Source: Scylla paramamosain (taxonomy: Eukaryota > Arthropoda > Malacostraca > Decapoda > Portunidae). From it: 64,000 bases of DNA. This document shows, piece after piece, positions 35,540 to 51,776 of the stretch; the first letter of the stretch is position 1, and each line of letters starts with the position of its first letter. The notes beneath the pieces were generated by a model that saw nothing but the letters and a program-made list of their open reading frames with translations, did not search any database and was not told where the DNA came from. Where the stretch lies: positions 4,444,467-4,508,466 of the forward strand of contig NC_087191.1 of the NCBI RefSeq assembly GCF_035594125.1, written 5' to 3'. The position numbers and the translations under genes are program-made.

Positions 35540-36435
35540 GGAAGGAAAATCAGCAAAATACCTCCTCAGGTCCCCCCAATTAGCAGAGGCAAAACGCCAG
35601 AGGCACTTTCGCTTAGGGGGATCGTGAGGAGGGATTGGAGTGATAGGACAAGATAAAGATATGAGAATGTGATCGGACTAGCCCAACGGAGAAGAAAGGG
35701 TGACAGCATAAGCAGAAGGATTAGAGGTCAGGAAAAGGTCAAGAATGTTGGGCGTATCTCCAAGACGGTCAGGAATACGAGTAGGGTGTTGCACCAATTG
35801 CTCTAGGTCATGGAGGATAGCAAAGTTGTAGGCTAGTTCACCAGGATGGTCAGTGAAGGGAGAGGAAAGCCAAAGCTGGTGGTGAACATTGAAGTCTCCA
35901 AAAATGGAGATCTCTGCAAAAGGGAAGAGAGTCAGAATGTGCTCCACTTTGGAAGTTAAGTAGTCAAAGAATTTTTTATAGTCAGAGGAGTTAGGAGAGA
36001 GGTATACAGCACAGAAAAATTTAGTATAAGAATGACTCTGTAGTCGTAACCAGATGGTGGAAAACTAAACTCGGAAGATTCAAGAGCGTGGGCACGAGAG
36101 CAGGTTAAGTCATTGCGCACATAAACGCAGCATCCAGCTTTGGATCGAAAATGAGGATAGAGAAAGTATGAGGGAACAGAAAAGGGGCTATTGTCAGTTG
36201 CCTCAGACACCCGAGTTTCAGTGAGGAAAAGAAGATGAGGTTTAGAAGAGGAGAGGTGGTGTTCTACAGATTGAAAATTAGATCTTAGACCGCGAATGTT
36301 GCAGAAGTTAATGAAGAAAAAGTTGAGGGGGGTGTCAAGACACTTAGGGTCGTCGACGGAAAGGCAGTCCGACCTGGGGACATTTATGGTCCCCTCCCCA
36401 GATGGGGACTCCGAGGCTGGTGTAGGAGTCGCCAT
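35540..36435 (-). pseudogene. A2 endonuclease, two frameshifts
   Basis: It starts [16 protein letters not shown] at 36435 and shows [26 protein letters not shown] and [21 protein letters not shown] 5-bp duplication near 36067 shifts the frame. 35678-35947 then gives [12 protein letters not shown] and [16 protein letters not shown] 16-bp deletion near 35548 (compare 53837-53852) breaks the link to RT. Catalytic N, E and GDFN residues are present. Confidence 0.88.
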
Positions 36436-36689
36436 GATTTTAAAATTTTTGAGTGAAGGGTGTGTGTGTTATTAGGTGCTTGTAGTTTTGTGTGGAGGAA
36501 GAGAGTTGTCTTTAGAGGGCAGGCTGTGACTACCCCCTTGTGTTGTGAGACACAAAGGGAAACGTTCAGTGAGGTCACAGCTGGGTTTAATGATAAGTTC
36601 ACAGCACCTCCTGAACAGTGCTTTGGACCTCACTGGGAGTAATTATCGTTTCGGCAGGTGTCTACTGCCTCCTCCTCTACTGCCTCCTC

Positions 36690-38580
36690 CTCCTCTCTTA
36701 GCTGGAAAGGATCTTTGGAGGTGGAAAATAAAGAGAGACCCAGTGTTGATAATTTTAAAGAACATGTAGAAAATTTATTGAACCCAGAGAATACTTCAGA
36801 AAACGGGGAGGAGGTGCCCTACATCCCACTGCTTGACGACCCATTTTCTATGCAGGAGTTCATGGAGTCTGTCAGTGGTCTAAACAAAAACAAAGGTTAC
36901 AGTGGTGTATGCCCGGGTGTTGTACAGATGCTCCCTGACTCATGGTTGTCATTTTCTCTGCTTCTTTTTAATGTTGTTGTTATGAGTATGAATTATCCAG
37001 TCATGTGGTGCTGTTCAAAACTAATCCTTATTTTCAAATCTGGAAACAAAATGTTATGTGACAATTATCGAGGGATCTCTATAATGGACACGCTAGCTAA
37101 AATTTATGACACACTTGTATATAACACTATTTTTATGGTGTAACATTAATAAGTGCAAGGGTGGAGCACAGAAGAAAAGGAGCTGCATAGAACAAATATT
37201 GTCGTTACGTAAGACTACTGTGTGACTTTGCTATATTTAAAAATGTTAAATTATATGTGCTATTCATTGATTTTAGTAAGTCTTACGACAGGGTCCCGAG
37301 AAATAAGATGATAGAAATATTAAGAAGTCTTGAGTGTGGAAAGCGAATGCTATTACCTATTCAAGTAATGTATAAATATACAAAACAACTCTTGAAAACT
37401 GCTGCCATTATCACTACAGTTCGCGTCCGTTAAGGAGCTCCAACTAGCTGTTTACTGTTTATTATGTATATAGACCGGTTTGTGAGCATGCTGAAAAAAT
37501 GCAGTTGCAGATGATGGATTTTTAGGAGGACTGCATGTCTTGCTACTGATGGATGATGCTGTTATCTTGGCCACCAAAAGAGACACAGGTTTTAAGGAAA
37601 CTTCGTGTTTTATGTCAGTACTGTGATGAATATGGAATGATCATTAATAAGAAGAAAACCAAGTTTTTTTTTTTTTTTGTCATTAACAGAAGAAAACGGG
37701 ATAGAGAAGACCTAGTTGTAGGTAACACTAGGGTAAAATATACAGACCAGTACGTGTATTTAGGAGCCTGGTTTACAGACTCGGGCAAGATGAAGGATGT
37801 GATGGTTAAGCATGAAGTACAGAGTGAAGCTCTCGTTAAGTTTTCCATATCCTGTGCAGCCAACTCACAAATGCCATACATTTGTAAGTAAAAAGTATTT
37901 GATGCCGTTGTTATGTCATTTCTTTCATATAGCTCAGAGTCATGTCTTACAAGTAATATAAAAGGTATAGAGAAACAATACGATAAATTAATTAAGTGCT
38001 TACTAGGGGTACGGAAGAATACGAGTGTAAATCTATGTTAGAAGGTATACCCCCTTTCAATTATATTTTAGATAAGAAGAAAAGAACATTCCTAATGTCA
38101 AAGCGAAACAGAGTTGATAATGAGGCACTATTTACCTTCGTTTTTTTTGTTTTTTTTTTTTACTTATGTAAGAACCATAATATGCCTGGATACAGAAATT
38201 TAGTAAAAGTTTTATGTGATGACCAGACTTGAGATCATTTGGGTAAGATCAAAGACTATTTACAAAGGAAAGCACCAACAGCAACTAAGTTGCAGAGCTT
38301 AACCCTTCTTTGAATGTTCATGATATTTATCTAACAACTACATATATCCCATATTATCATCGGGAGTCTCTCACACGAATCAGACTAATGTCTCAGAACT
38401 TAAGAGTGGAGACAGGTAGATGGAACCGTACACCAACTCCCTTCATGACTTCCTCTTGTGATAATGTCTCCATACAAATACAGAATCATGTATTAATTTC
38501 ATGTTCAATTTCGGAAGATTGCCGACATACATACCTATGTATGTACGTATTTCAGGAGCATAGGTGAACTCTTAAATGAA
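36690..38580 (+). pseudogene. Element D reverse transcriptase (continues after A2)
   Basis: The frame at 36700 resumes with SLSWKGSLEVENKERPSVDN, which continues the linker cut at 33453. It then reads NKGYSGVCPGVVQMLP, SKLILIFKSGNK and CDNYRGISIMDTLAKIYD (fingers). Decayed frames give IDFSKSYDRVPRNKM (motif A, about 37268-37315), LLLMDDAVILATKRD (catalytic box, about 37540-37585), YGMIINKKKTKF (37630-37665) and VKYTDQYVYLGAWFTDSG. A C-terminal ETGRWNRTPTPF with Cys/His residues ends at 38567. The box has MDD in place of YADD. Many stops. Confidence 0.8.
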
Positions 38581-38613
38581 AATATATACTTGGCTGAACT
38601 GTGCAAATATGTA

Positions 38614-38614
<1 letters not shown>

Positions 38615-38688
<74 letters not shown>
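38615..38688. repeat. (ATT)n tail of element E
   Basis: About 24 ATT units directly follow (in minus sense) the 3' UTR of element E. Tails of this kind are usual in L2-like elements. Confidence 0.9.
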
Positions 38689-38690
<2 letters not shown>

Positions 38691-38758
38691 GAACCAACGA
38701 AGCACGAATGCATAAGCTCGAAGGCCCAGTGGGTGGCACTTCATTGATAACTGAAGGT

Positions 38759-40130
38759 TTAGTAACAGGAAGAGGGCATAGAATAGGAAGATTTGGAGAG
38801 ATCTAGTAGGTAGAGTGCTGAGAGAGAAGACAAGGCACGGTCGTTCAGGCTCACGGAGTGTCTTGTAGCACGTGCCGGTTCTAAGGGAGAAGGCAAATGA
38901 CGGTACAACGGGTAATTGACATTAGACGTAATTTTGAAGAAACAAGACAGTGACCCCACCAAACGACGATGCCGAAGTTTAATCTCAAGATTAAGGAGAA
39001 GAAATTTAATCTGGTTGAATGCTTTATCTAAAAGTTTTAAGTTAGACTCAGCTGCAGAAATCCAAATAGAATGACAGTACTCAAAATGAGGTAGTATAAA
39101 AGAATAAAGGCAGCTTTTGGCAATATCATCAGAGGAATATATCCGACTGCACTTACGCAATAAACCAACTTTTTGTGAGACTGACGACGCAAGTGAACGC
39201 AAGTTTGGGATGAAGGGTGACTCCAAGCAACTTCAGTGAGGAACAATTTGGAATTGGCACTCCATTGTCAACAATATCAGGGTGAGGAGGAAAAGGCGTC
39301 CTTGATCGACTAATAACCATACTGTGGGACTTACTCGGGTTTTGTTTCATACCCCACCGATCACACCAAGACATAATCCTTGAGACATCATGAGTGAGAA
39401 CATTAGCGATTCTCTGTCTATCCTGAGGGGAAGGGATTACCGCACATAAAGTGGTGTCGTCAGCATAAGCAACAATATCAGACTCAATCGCACACCACAT
39501 GTCAAATGTATAAATAATAAAAAGAATAGGTCCCAAGACGCTTCCTTGCGGAACACCGGATATAGCTGAACTAAAGGAACTGAAACAGCCATCAACAGTC
39601 ACACGCTGCTTTCTATCGGTTAGGAACTCTGAAATAATTTCATGGAAGCTGCAACCAATGCCAAGAGATCTGACATTGACAGGAGGGCCTTGTGGTTAAC
39701 ACGATCAAATGCAGAGCTAAAGTCAAGTGAAATTACTCTAGATTCATAACCAGCATCAAGAGCAACTTAAATGTCGTGTGTTATGTAAACAAGAGCATCA
39801 GAAGTACTGAGACCTTTTCTAAAACCAAACTGACTAGATGGCAACAACTTATTAATATCTAAAAAACGGGTGAGACGCTTGGCCAGCAGGCGCTTAAAGA
39901 TCTTAGACAGAACCGGGGTTATGGAGATGGGTCTATAGTCACCGAGGTGAATGGAGGGTGAGGAGCCCTTTGGAATAGGGGTAACATTTGCAGTACGCCA
40001 GCATACCGAAAAGAACCCCTACGTAAAAGGGCTCTAAAAATAACTGCCAGAGAGGAAGCAGTCTTTTTTGTAAAAAAGAGGTAAAAAACCCAGAGGATCA
40101 CAACATCCGAACGAGTCTAAGTCATGAAGG
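38759..40130 (-). pseudogene. Element E reverse transcriptase
   Basis: From upstream: CWRTANVTPIPKGSSPSIHL, GDYRPISITPVLSKIF and FGFRKGLSTSDAL (about 39800-40000), SLDFSSAFDRVNH (about 39680-39720), then the open frame 39153-39602 with [32 protein letters not shown] and GMKQNPSKSHSMVIS. After a shift, 38759-39226 gives LYSFILPHFEYCHSIWISAA and the C-terminal block. Catalytic AYADD is intact. The thumb shows L2-like wording. The missing start codons reflect frameshifts. Confidence 0.8.
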
Positions 40131-40490
40131 TATCTTAAGATTTTAGAAGACTTAAAAGCAATAAAACCTAATTTTATATCCTGGTGACAAGACGGCGGCA
40201 GTTCCAGCTCTTCATTACATTGTTTTGAATTAAAAACAGGCTAAACGATTGGCTTTGTTCTTTGAATTATGGCAGATTGAACCATGTGTGCAGGAAAGAG
40301 GAGGTAAATTTGAGTTCACACCAAAGAGGGACTGCTTAAGAGCTGACCACCATGAATGTGGCTGGAAGGTACCAATCAGAACATTTTTAAGGTGTTCATT
40401 GTACTCATCATAGGCACTGGAATATGTACGCTGGGCTATTGAACGCAGACGAACGTAATTCTCCCATAACTCATGTGAACGCAGCCGAGA

Positions 40491-41360
40491 TCATTCACAG
40501 TAAGCAACATGTTTTTCACGCTGGGCACGCCTGCAGTCATCATTGAACCAGGCTTTGTCCTTGCGGCGACTTCTAATTATTTTAGCGGGAATTCTTCTTT
40601 CACTTATGGCAAACAACACACTGTTAAGGGCATCGATTGGACTATCAGCCTGAACAACTTCCCGCCATACATTGTTATTAAAATCAGCATTGACGCCAGC
40701 CCAATTGGCACGTGACTTCATAAATACTTTTCGTGAGACTGGCTCGTCTGCAATTGAAAATGAAGTCTGATTATTGAAAGATAAGCCAGAGTGGTCTGTA
40801 CTGCCGAGGGGAGGGACAACCTGCACAGTCACCGCTGAAGGGACGTCAGTAAAAAGAAGATCTAGGCAATTACCCGAGGCGTGAGTTGGACTCTGAACGA
40901 TCTGCTCGCATCCAGAGGGATTACTGAAGTCTAGGGCACCCCGTCCGTGTTGATTTGTTAGGGAGATGGAATTCAACCATTCCTGATGATGCACATTAAC
41001 ATCACCGACAAAAACAAAAGAAGCTTTAGAGTCTCATTCTTGAATTGATGTCATAGAACTTAATAGACAGTCATAAATACTATCATGTAGATCGGGGTTC
41101 CCGTATACTGAAAAGATATAATAGTTATTAAAACTGCTACAAATTTTAACCAGCATTTCATGACAGCCGCACTCAAATTTGGCAATACGTGAAGCACTGC
41201 ATGCTGGACGCATGTATACACACATCTCCTGAACTCTAGGGATAGAGTCACCTCTCAGAAGGAGAGGCCTCTTGAAGCTGGGAGTCAGAATCTTGGAGAC
41301 ATGTCTGAAGCTCAAAACGAGAGTCTCTGAACAAAAAGCTCGAAACGAGTCTCTGAACAA
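40491..41360 (-). pseudogene. Element E endonuclease and linker
   Basis: 41034-41360 includes CVYMRPACSASRIAKFECGC and IFSVYGNPDLHDSIYDCLL. FVFVGDVNVHHQEWLNS (about 40960-41015) is the GDFN-type site. 40491-40994 holds the C-terminal CLDLLFTDVPSAVTV, GSTDHSGLSF (catalytic D-H) and the linker RRKDKAWFNDDCRRAQREKH. The domain order matches an AP-type endonuclease. Frames are broken at about 41030. Confidence 0.75.
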
Positions 41361-41365
41361 AAAAT

Positions 41366-41620
41366 TTAGTCATATTGAGGTGAAACTACTGCAACATCTT
41401 GTAAGTTGGCCTTCAGACCCCGAATATTGATGTATAGGGCCTTACAGCAGTGATTACTAGGACCGGGATTAGGATGAATATCACCAGAAAGAGTAATGAA
41501 GAATATTAAGTAAAATATAAAGTCCATAAAAGTGAGTAAACAAAGCGGAATAATAGTTCCACCTGGAGGAGCCGCAACACCAGGCAAGGCATTTTTTATG
41601 GTATACACCCAGGTCGCCAA
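41366..41620 (-). pseudogene. Element E N-terminus: hydrophobic leader plus 2A-like motif
   Basis: The 84-codon frame has a hydrophobic run (residues 25-44, PLCLLTFMDFIFYLIFFITL) followed at once by SGDIHPNPGP (GDIHPNPGP at 41459-41485) and then ALYINIRGLKANLQDV, the start of the endonuclease. The block fits the 2A consensus D-(V/I)-E-x-N-P-G-P except His for Glu. 2A-like leaders in front of the endonuclease are known in several CR1/L2 and trypanosome L1Tc-type elements. Whether this variant still causes ribosome skipping is open. Confidence 0.7.
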
Positions 41621-41857
41621 TTACAAGGGGGACCTGACAGTAGCAATGGCAATAAGGAAAGAAGGAAAACTCGCTGCCACTATTCATCCCTTTGTCTGCC
41701 TACACGACGTGGGGATTGCGATTAAAAAGAGAGAAAAAAAAAACAGTAGCAGGGATAGAAAAAAGCTCTGGGTCGTATCAGCCAGAGGAAGGAGAAGTGG
41801 CACAGGGACTGAAGGTGGAATGCGCGACTATGGAATCCCTGTAAAACTCACTCCTAT

Positions 41858-41909
<52 letters not shown>

Positions 41910-42304
41910 CGAACAGCTCAGGCAAAGTTTTATGGTCTCACACCCTAGATAAGGCCAACCACCCACAGGGTGAACTTGGTTATATGGTTACCACCCAGCG
42001 TGAAAATAGCTTACAGATATACTATAAGCCATTTAAGGTACACCTTCTTGTTTGTTTCTTAAGTAAAGCAACAAACATTTGGTGGTGGATGATGGGCGCC
42101 CCCACCTAACTTTAATAAAGGTAGGTATGAAGTATTAGAGATATATAATCAGGTAATGGTTGATATGCCCGCTTGAATGCATATTAATTGAACAAAAATA
42201 TTTGGTCATTAAATTATAAACTTTATGATTATGTATGTACTTTATACTGTTCTGTATAATGTTAACAATTAAAATGTTACTTTTGTCAATAAACTTAACT
42301 AGCT

Positions 42305-42371
<67 letters not shown>

Positions 42372-42444
42372 GCAGCTCTGTTTTCCACCTCTGTTTGGCC
42401 TGGCCACACTCGAAAATTAATCCAGAGTTGAAGAACCACCAAAC
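41621..42444. other. Spacer with (GA)n 41860-41906 and (GT)n 42309-42370
   Basis: No gene was recognised. 42240-42300 ends in gtcaataaacttaac just before the GT tract and looks like the 3' end of a plus-strand retroelement, but no coding part precedes it. Confidence 0.5.
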
Positions 42445-43022
42445 TGAACCCTCTTAGGGAAGATTATGAACCTGAGAGAAGCAGTAGCAGAGGTGACAGG
42501 GCTATAAAAAGAAGTACAGACTCTATCTGAGAGATCGAAGTATCATTCACCAACAACAGTTGTATTTTTAGAGTCTAGATCTTAAAGAAAGGTGGCAAAA
42601 CCTTATGATAACAGTATTTTCTGAGGATGGAGACGAACTCAGCGTAACGGACAACGAAAGGATAAGAAATGTGATAAACTCGTTCAATCCCACCGAAACA
42701 ATGGACAGAAGCTAGTGGATAGTGAAACGGTTGGGGCAACAAAAAGAAAGGAAGATGAGCACATCACTGTTGAGAACGAAAACCAGAGAGAATACATTCT
42801 CAATTCAGCGAAGAAATAAAAAAAATGCTGATGGACAAATGGCACGGGTGTATATCAAGAAGAACGTCCACTCCGCGATTCAGAAACTAACTTCCCGCCT
42901 ACGTAAAAGAGAGCAAGAAAAGCGAGAGAAAGAGCAGAAAACGTGGGAGTGAACATTATATATGACTGAAAAAAAAAAAAAGTGCTGACGAGAGATGGCG
43001 TCATTTTTGATAGGTTTGCTCC

Positions 43023-43072
<50 letters not shown>

Positions 43073-43486
43073 CCCAACAAGGACTGAATTGAAGCTGCGC
43101 TTCTCAAACATAACTGACCCAAAGGATAAACTTATGGAACAGAGTATACTCAACTTTGTACTTGGCTTTGATATCGTATGGATACCGGGAGCAAGAAAAT
43201 ACTTCAACCTTCGAGTACTTGAATTCAGTGTCTATCGGAATATTTCAAGAACTGGACGCGACAGAGGAATGGCAATACTGGTCAAGGACGCGATGCTGGG
43301 GAACAATAGGTGGTGCACGGGTTGGGATACCATGTTTCAAGGATGACGGTGGCAACTTTAAAGATACCGTGGAGTGAAAGGCACCGGAAACCACAATCAT
43401 GGCCGGACGAATATTTGTCACAAGAAAGAAATGGTGATACCCAACCATCTTGTGGAACATGAAAAGTAATGAGAGTTATTATGTAT
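42445..43486 (+). mobile_element. Element D copy 2 (ORF1 end and endonuclease start)
   Basis: ORF1 pieces read ERWQNLMITVFSEDGDELSV, ARVYIKKNVHSAIQKLTSRL and RDGVIFDRFAP (to 43020), matching the D1 signature kDxHPaiRkE...RDGvVIDRF. A (CT)n tract (43025-43069) sits at the ORF1/ORF2 boundary. ORF2 begins MKLRFSNITDPKDK (43091) with LGFDIVWIPGARKYFNL and GRDRGMAILVKDAM. Here the Glu of D1 (LLEAK) is Gly (IPGAR). Family A copy A4 cuts it at 43487. No continuation is seen beyond A4. Confidence 0.7.
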
Positions 43487-43487
43487 T

Positions 43488-43783
43488 CTTTTTTTTTTTT
43501 TTATGTAGGAAGGACACTGGCCAAGGGCAACAAAAATCCAATATAAAAATATGCTCACTGAAATGCCAGTCCTATAAAAGGGTCAAAGCAGTGGTGAAAA
43601 ATTGGTGGATAAGTGTCTTGAAACCTCCCTCTTGAAGGAATTCATATCATAGGAATGTGGAAATACAGAAGCAGGCAGGGAGTTCCAGAGTTTACCAGAG
43701 AAAGGGGTGAATGATTGAGAATACTGGTTAACTCTTGCGTTAGAAAGGTGGACAGAATATGGGTGAGAGAAAGAAGAAAGTCT
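43488..43783 (-). mobile_element. Family A copy A4 (3' end)
   Basis: A T run (43489-43502), the 3' UTR with ggccaagggcaacaaaaatcc, and the RT C-terminal codons (LSSFSHPYSVHLSNARVNQY; GKLWNSLPASVF) up to 43783. It is severely 5'-truncated and inserted into element D copy 2. Confidence 0.92.
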
Positions 43784-45505
<1,722 letters not shown>

Positions 45506-45599
45506 AATGATAATAGTCGGCCTCAGCACATCTCACATCGACGCCCTCACTAGCACTAAGAAAGGCCGCAAGACTGAACACATCCTAGGAATCGTTCAG
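45506..45599 (+). CDS. Putative ionotropic-receptor-like gene, second exon
   Basis: The exon lies between acceptor ttatccacag and donor CAG|GTTCGT. Its first base (A) completes the Arg codon left at 21568-21569, and the rest reads MIIVGLSTSHIDALTSTKK and GRKTEHILGIVQ, ending in phase 0. The wording VGLS...L-T-S-x-K-K-G-R-K-T-E-H-I-L-G-I-V matches my recollection of the segment between the W-D-Y-x-G-R block and the Y-x-N-x-L-Y block of decapod IR proteins. Length is 94 bp. The intron before it would be 23,936 bp. Confidence 0.6.
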
Positions 45600-45604
45600 G
45601 TTCG

Positions 45605-45685
45605 TCGCTTGCGCTGTGTTGTGCTGTGTTGTACTGTGCTGTACTGTGTTGTGTTGTGTTGTGTTGTGTTGTGCTGTGCTGTGTT
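45605..45685. repeat. Tandem tgtgt-tg(c/t) repeat inside the short intron
   Basis: Repeats of about 5 bp (ctgtg, ttgtg, ctgta) fill the start of the 328-bp intron between the second and third exons. A minus frame across it is an artefact. Confidence 0.85.
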
Positions 45686-45927
45686 TCCATAGCTTCTATC
45701 CTTCTCTCTGTAACTTAATGTCAAGTTTCCTTTCTGACTTTCCGAATGTTTAATTAAATGGCCGTTAGAGTTTCCCCGATGATCTTTATCGAGATGCCGT
45801 CTTAGTGGCAAGAACAATGTCATACGTAGAATTTTGCGACTTTTTTTTTTTTTTTAATACTTTGAAGAAATACAGATCACATTATTTTAACTTTTTCTTT
45901 TCCTTTTTTATTTTTTTTTATTCACAG

Positions 45928-46155
45928 GACCAATCTGGAAACTTCATACTTTTAATGAATCTTCTATACCATAATGATAACCTTTCCCACGTGTTCACCT
46001 GGCGAACACCAGTCTCTCCGAAGACGAAGTACTCGACTGACCTAATCATCAAGACAAAATATGACCTTGTTACGAAACAGCCAAAGACTACGCCAAATTT
46101 CACCATACCGCTTTTCCCTGAGAAAACTAAGGACCTTCACGGTTTCAGTTTAAAC
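45928..46155 (+). CDS. Putative ionotropic-receptor-like gene, third exon
   Basis: Acceptor tttattcacag precedes 45928 and a donor-like AAC|GTAAAT follows 46155. The exon is 76 codons, phase 0 at both ends. It reads DQSGNFILLMNLLYHNDNLS, VFTWRT and NFTIPLFPEKTKDLHGFSLN. The block LFPxK...LHGxxL immediately before a Val resembles the entry to the ligand-binding S1 domain of arthropod IR/iGluR proteins. Later exons (S1, membrane segments, S2) were not found in the window. No internal stop is present, unlike the surrounding transposon relics. Confidence 0.6.
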
Positions 46156-46204
46156 GTAAATATAATCGTAACTGTAATGTATATGTATGAATATAATTAT
46201 AATG

Positions 46205-46259
<55 letters not shown>

Positions 46260-46551
46260 AAAAGAATGATTACAAAACTAAATACTGAACAAAAAGCAAA
46301 ATTTTATCATCCTAGTTAAAAATTAAAGAAAATAAAAGCAGTCCTCTGAGTTGCATCACCTTCGAGTTGTTTGAAGAGGATCCACACCACGTGCATAATA
46401 ACTGTAATAGTGACAACAACAAGAACAATAACAACACCACCACCATCACTAGTAGTGACAACCATAAGAATAATGATGACAATATTAACAACAACAATAA
46501 CAACAACATGAGAATAACACCAACATCAGTAATGAAAGTAATAACAACAAT
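46156..46551. other. Spacer with (GA)n 46208-46256 and AAC/AAT-rich run 46400-46520
   Basis: Low-complexity sequence only. It would be the start of the next intron of the putative receptor gene. Confidence 0.6.
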
Positions 46552-49692
<3,141 letters not shown>

Positions 49693-50240
49693 AAATGGTG
49701 CTGCTAACATAACCTAACACATCCAAACCAGTCCTAAAATAACCAAATCAAAGCTAACCATACCTGACTTAGGCTAACCTACCTTAACAAAAGAAGGAGG
49801 GATGCCTCTCTGTTCAGTTTTGACTAGTTGCTCAAGATAACATGTCCGAAAGAAAGCTAATAAAGTGAAAAAAATGATCACTGACGGCGTTAGTATTAAT
49901 TTGTGACTTGTATATGGGGTTCAATACGAAAAACTCTATCCCTTGCCCAGTGACCCTTCCATAAAAAAAAAAAAATGTGGTTGATACCATAACCTACCAT
50001 TATCAAACCAGTCCTAAAATAACCAAACCAAAGCTAACCTAACCTAACCAAAGCTAAGCTACCGTAGCCAAAGCAGGAGGGGAGCCTCGCTGTCCAGTTT
50101 TGACCAGTTGCTTACGATAACATGTTTTCAGAAATCACTGATGGCGTTGATATTAATTTCCGACACATATTTATGGGACTCTAAATACTCAGTACGAAGA
50201 GCTCTACTGAATGAGATACGTCACGAAAGTAGAAGTGAAT
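49693..50240. repeat. Tandem duplication of about 290 bp with CCTAA runs
   Basis: Unit 1 (49693-49980) and unit 2 (49981-50240) share accagtcctaaaataacca, aggaggg-tgcctc-ctgt, cagttttga-ta-gttgct and tgatggcgtt-tattaattt. Each starts with an A run, then CTAAC-type repeats. The second contains ctaacctaacctaacc (50034-50049), three units of the arthropod telomere motif. No coding signal. Confidence 0.75.
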
Positions 50241-51377
<1,137 letters not shown>

Positions 51378-51776
51378 AAGCGAAACTATATTATGGATAG
51401 TTGCCAAGGCCTAGAGCTATAATTCAGTCCGGTACACATCTGATTACATAAAAAAAAAAAAAAACATAAAGTAATACAAATGCATATCAGAAGATAACAC
51501 AAAATACAATATTAGCCTGGAGGAACTAGGATGACAGTGGGATGTATTATGCAGTACAGACAAAAGATAACCCCACGCCAGACACAAAATAATATCACAC
51601 TAGTACTGCCTGGTAAACGCTGGTCTCACCATATTTCTTGCTCCACTCAACCACGTTAATACTTTTTTTTTTTTTTTTTTTATGTAGGAAGGATACTGGC
51701 CAAGGGCAACAAAAATCTAATAAAAAAAAAAAATGCCCACTGAAATGCCAGTCCCATAAAAGGGTCAAAGCAGTGG

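Larger units (their letters stand above)
33454..36669 (-). mobile_element. Family A copy A2, full length
   Basis: It runs from the poly-A tail (T run from 33454) to the shared 5' terminus (ggcaggtgtctactgcc ending 36669). The RT and linker part is one open frame of 653 codons (33561-35522). The endonuclease part lies in two further frames (35678-35947, 35956-36435). Length is about 3.2 kb with a 5' UTR of about 230 bp and no ORF1. It splits element D between its endonuclease and RT. Confidence 0.95.
38689..41620 (-). mobile_element. Element E: L2/CR1-group non-LTR retrotransposon
   Basis: On the minus strand it reads a hydrophobic leader and 2A-like motif (41366-41620), endonuclease (41034-41360 and 40491-40994), RT (about 38759-40130), a 3' UTR and an ATT tail. 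ORF1 is not recognised. 41621-41859 may be its 5' UTR. Frameshifts occur near 41360, 41030, 40490, 39603 and 39190. It lies within the proposed IR intron. Confidence 0.8.

Noticed and set aside
36460..36642. 60-codon plus frame ([14 protein letters not shown]) repeated at 54761-54943
   Set aside because: Antisense to the family A 5' UTR, conserved only because both copies are young.
50034..50049. Genuine telomere or chromosome end
   Set aside because: Only three CCTAA units are present within a duplicated, otherwise non-telomeric sequence.
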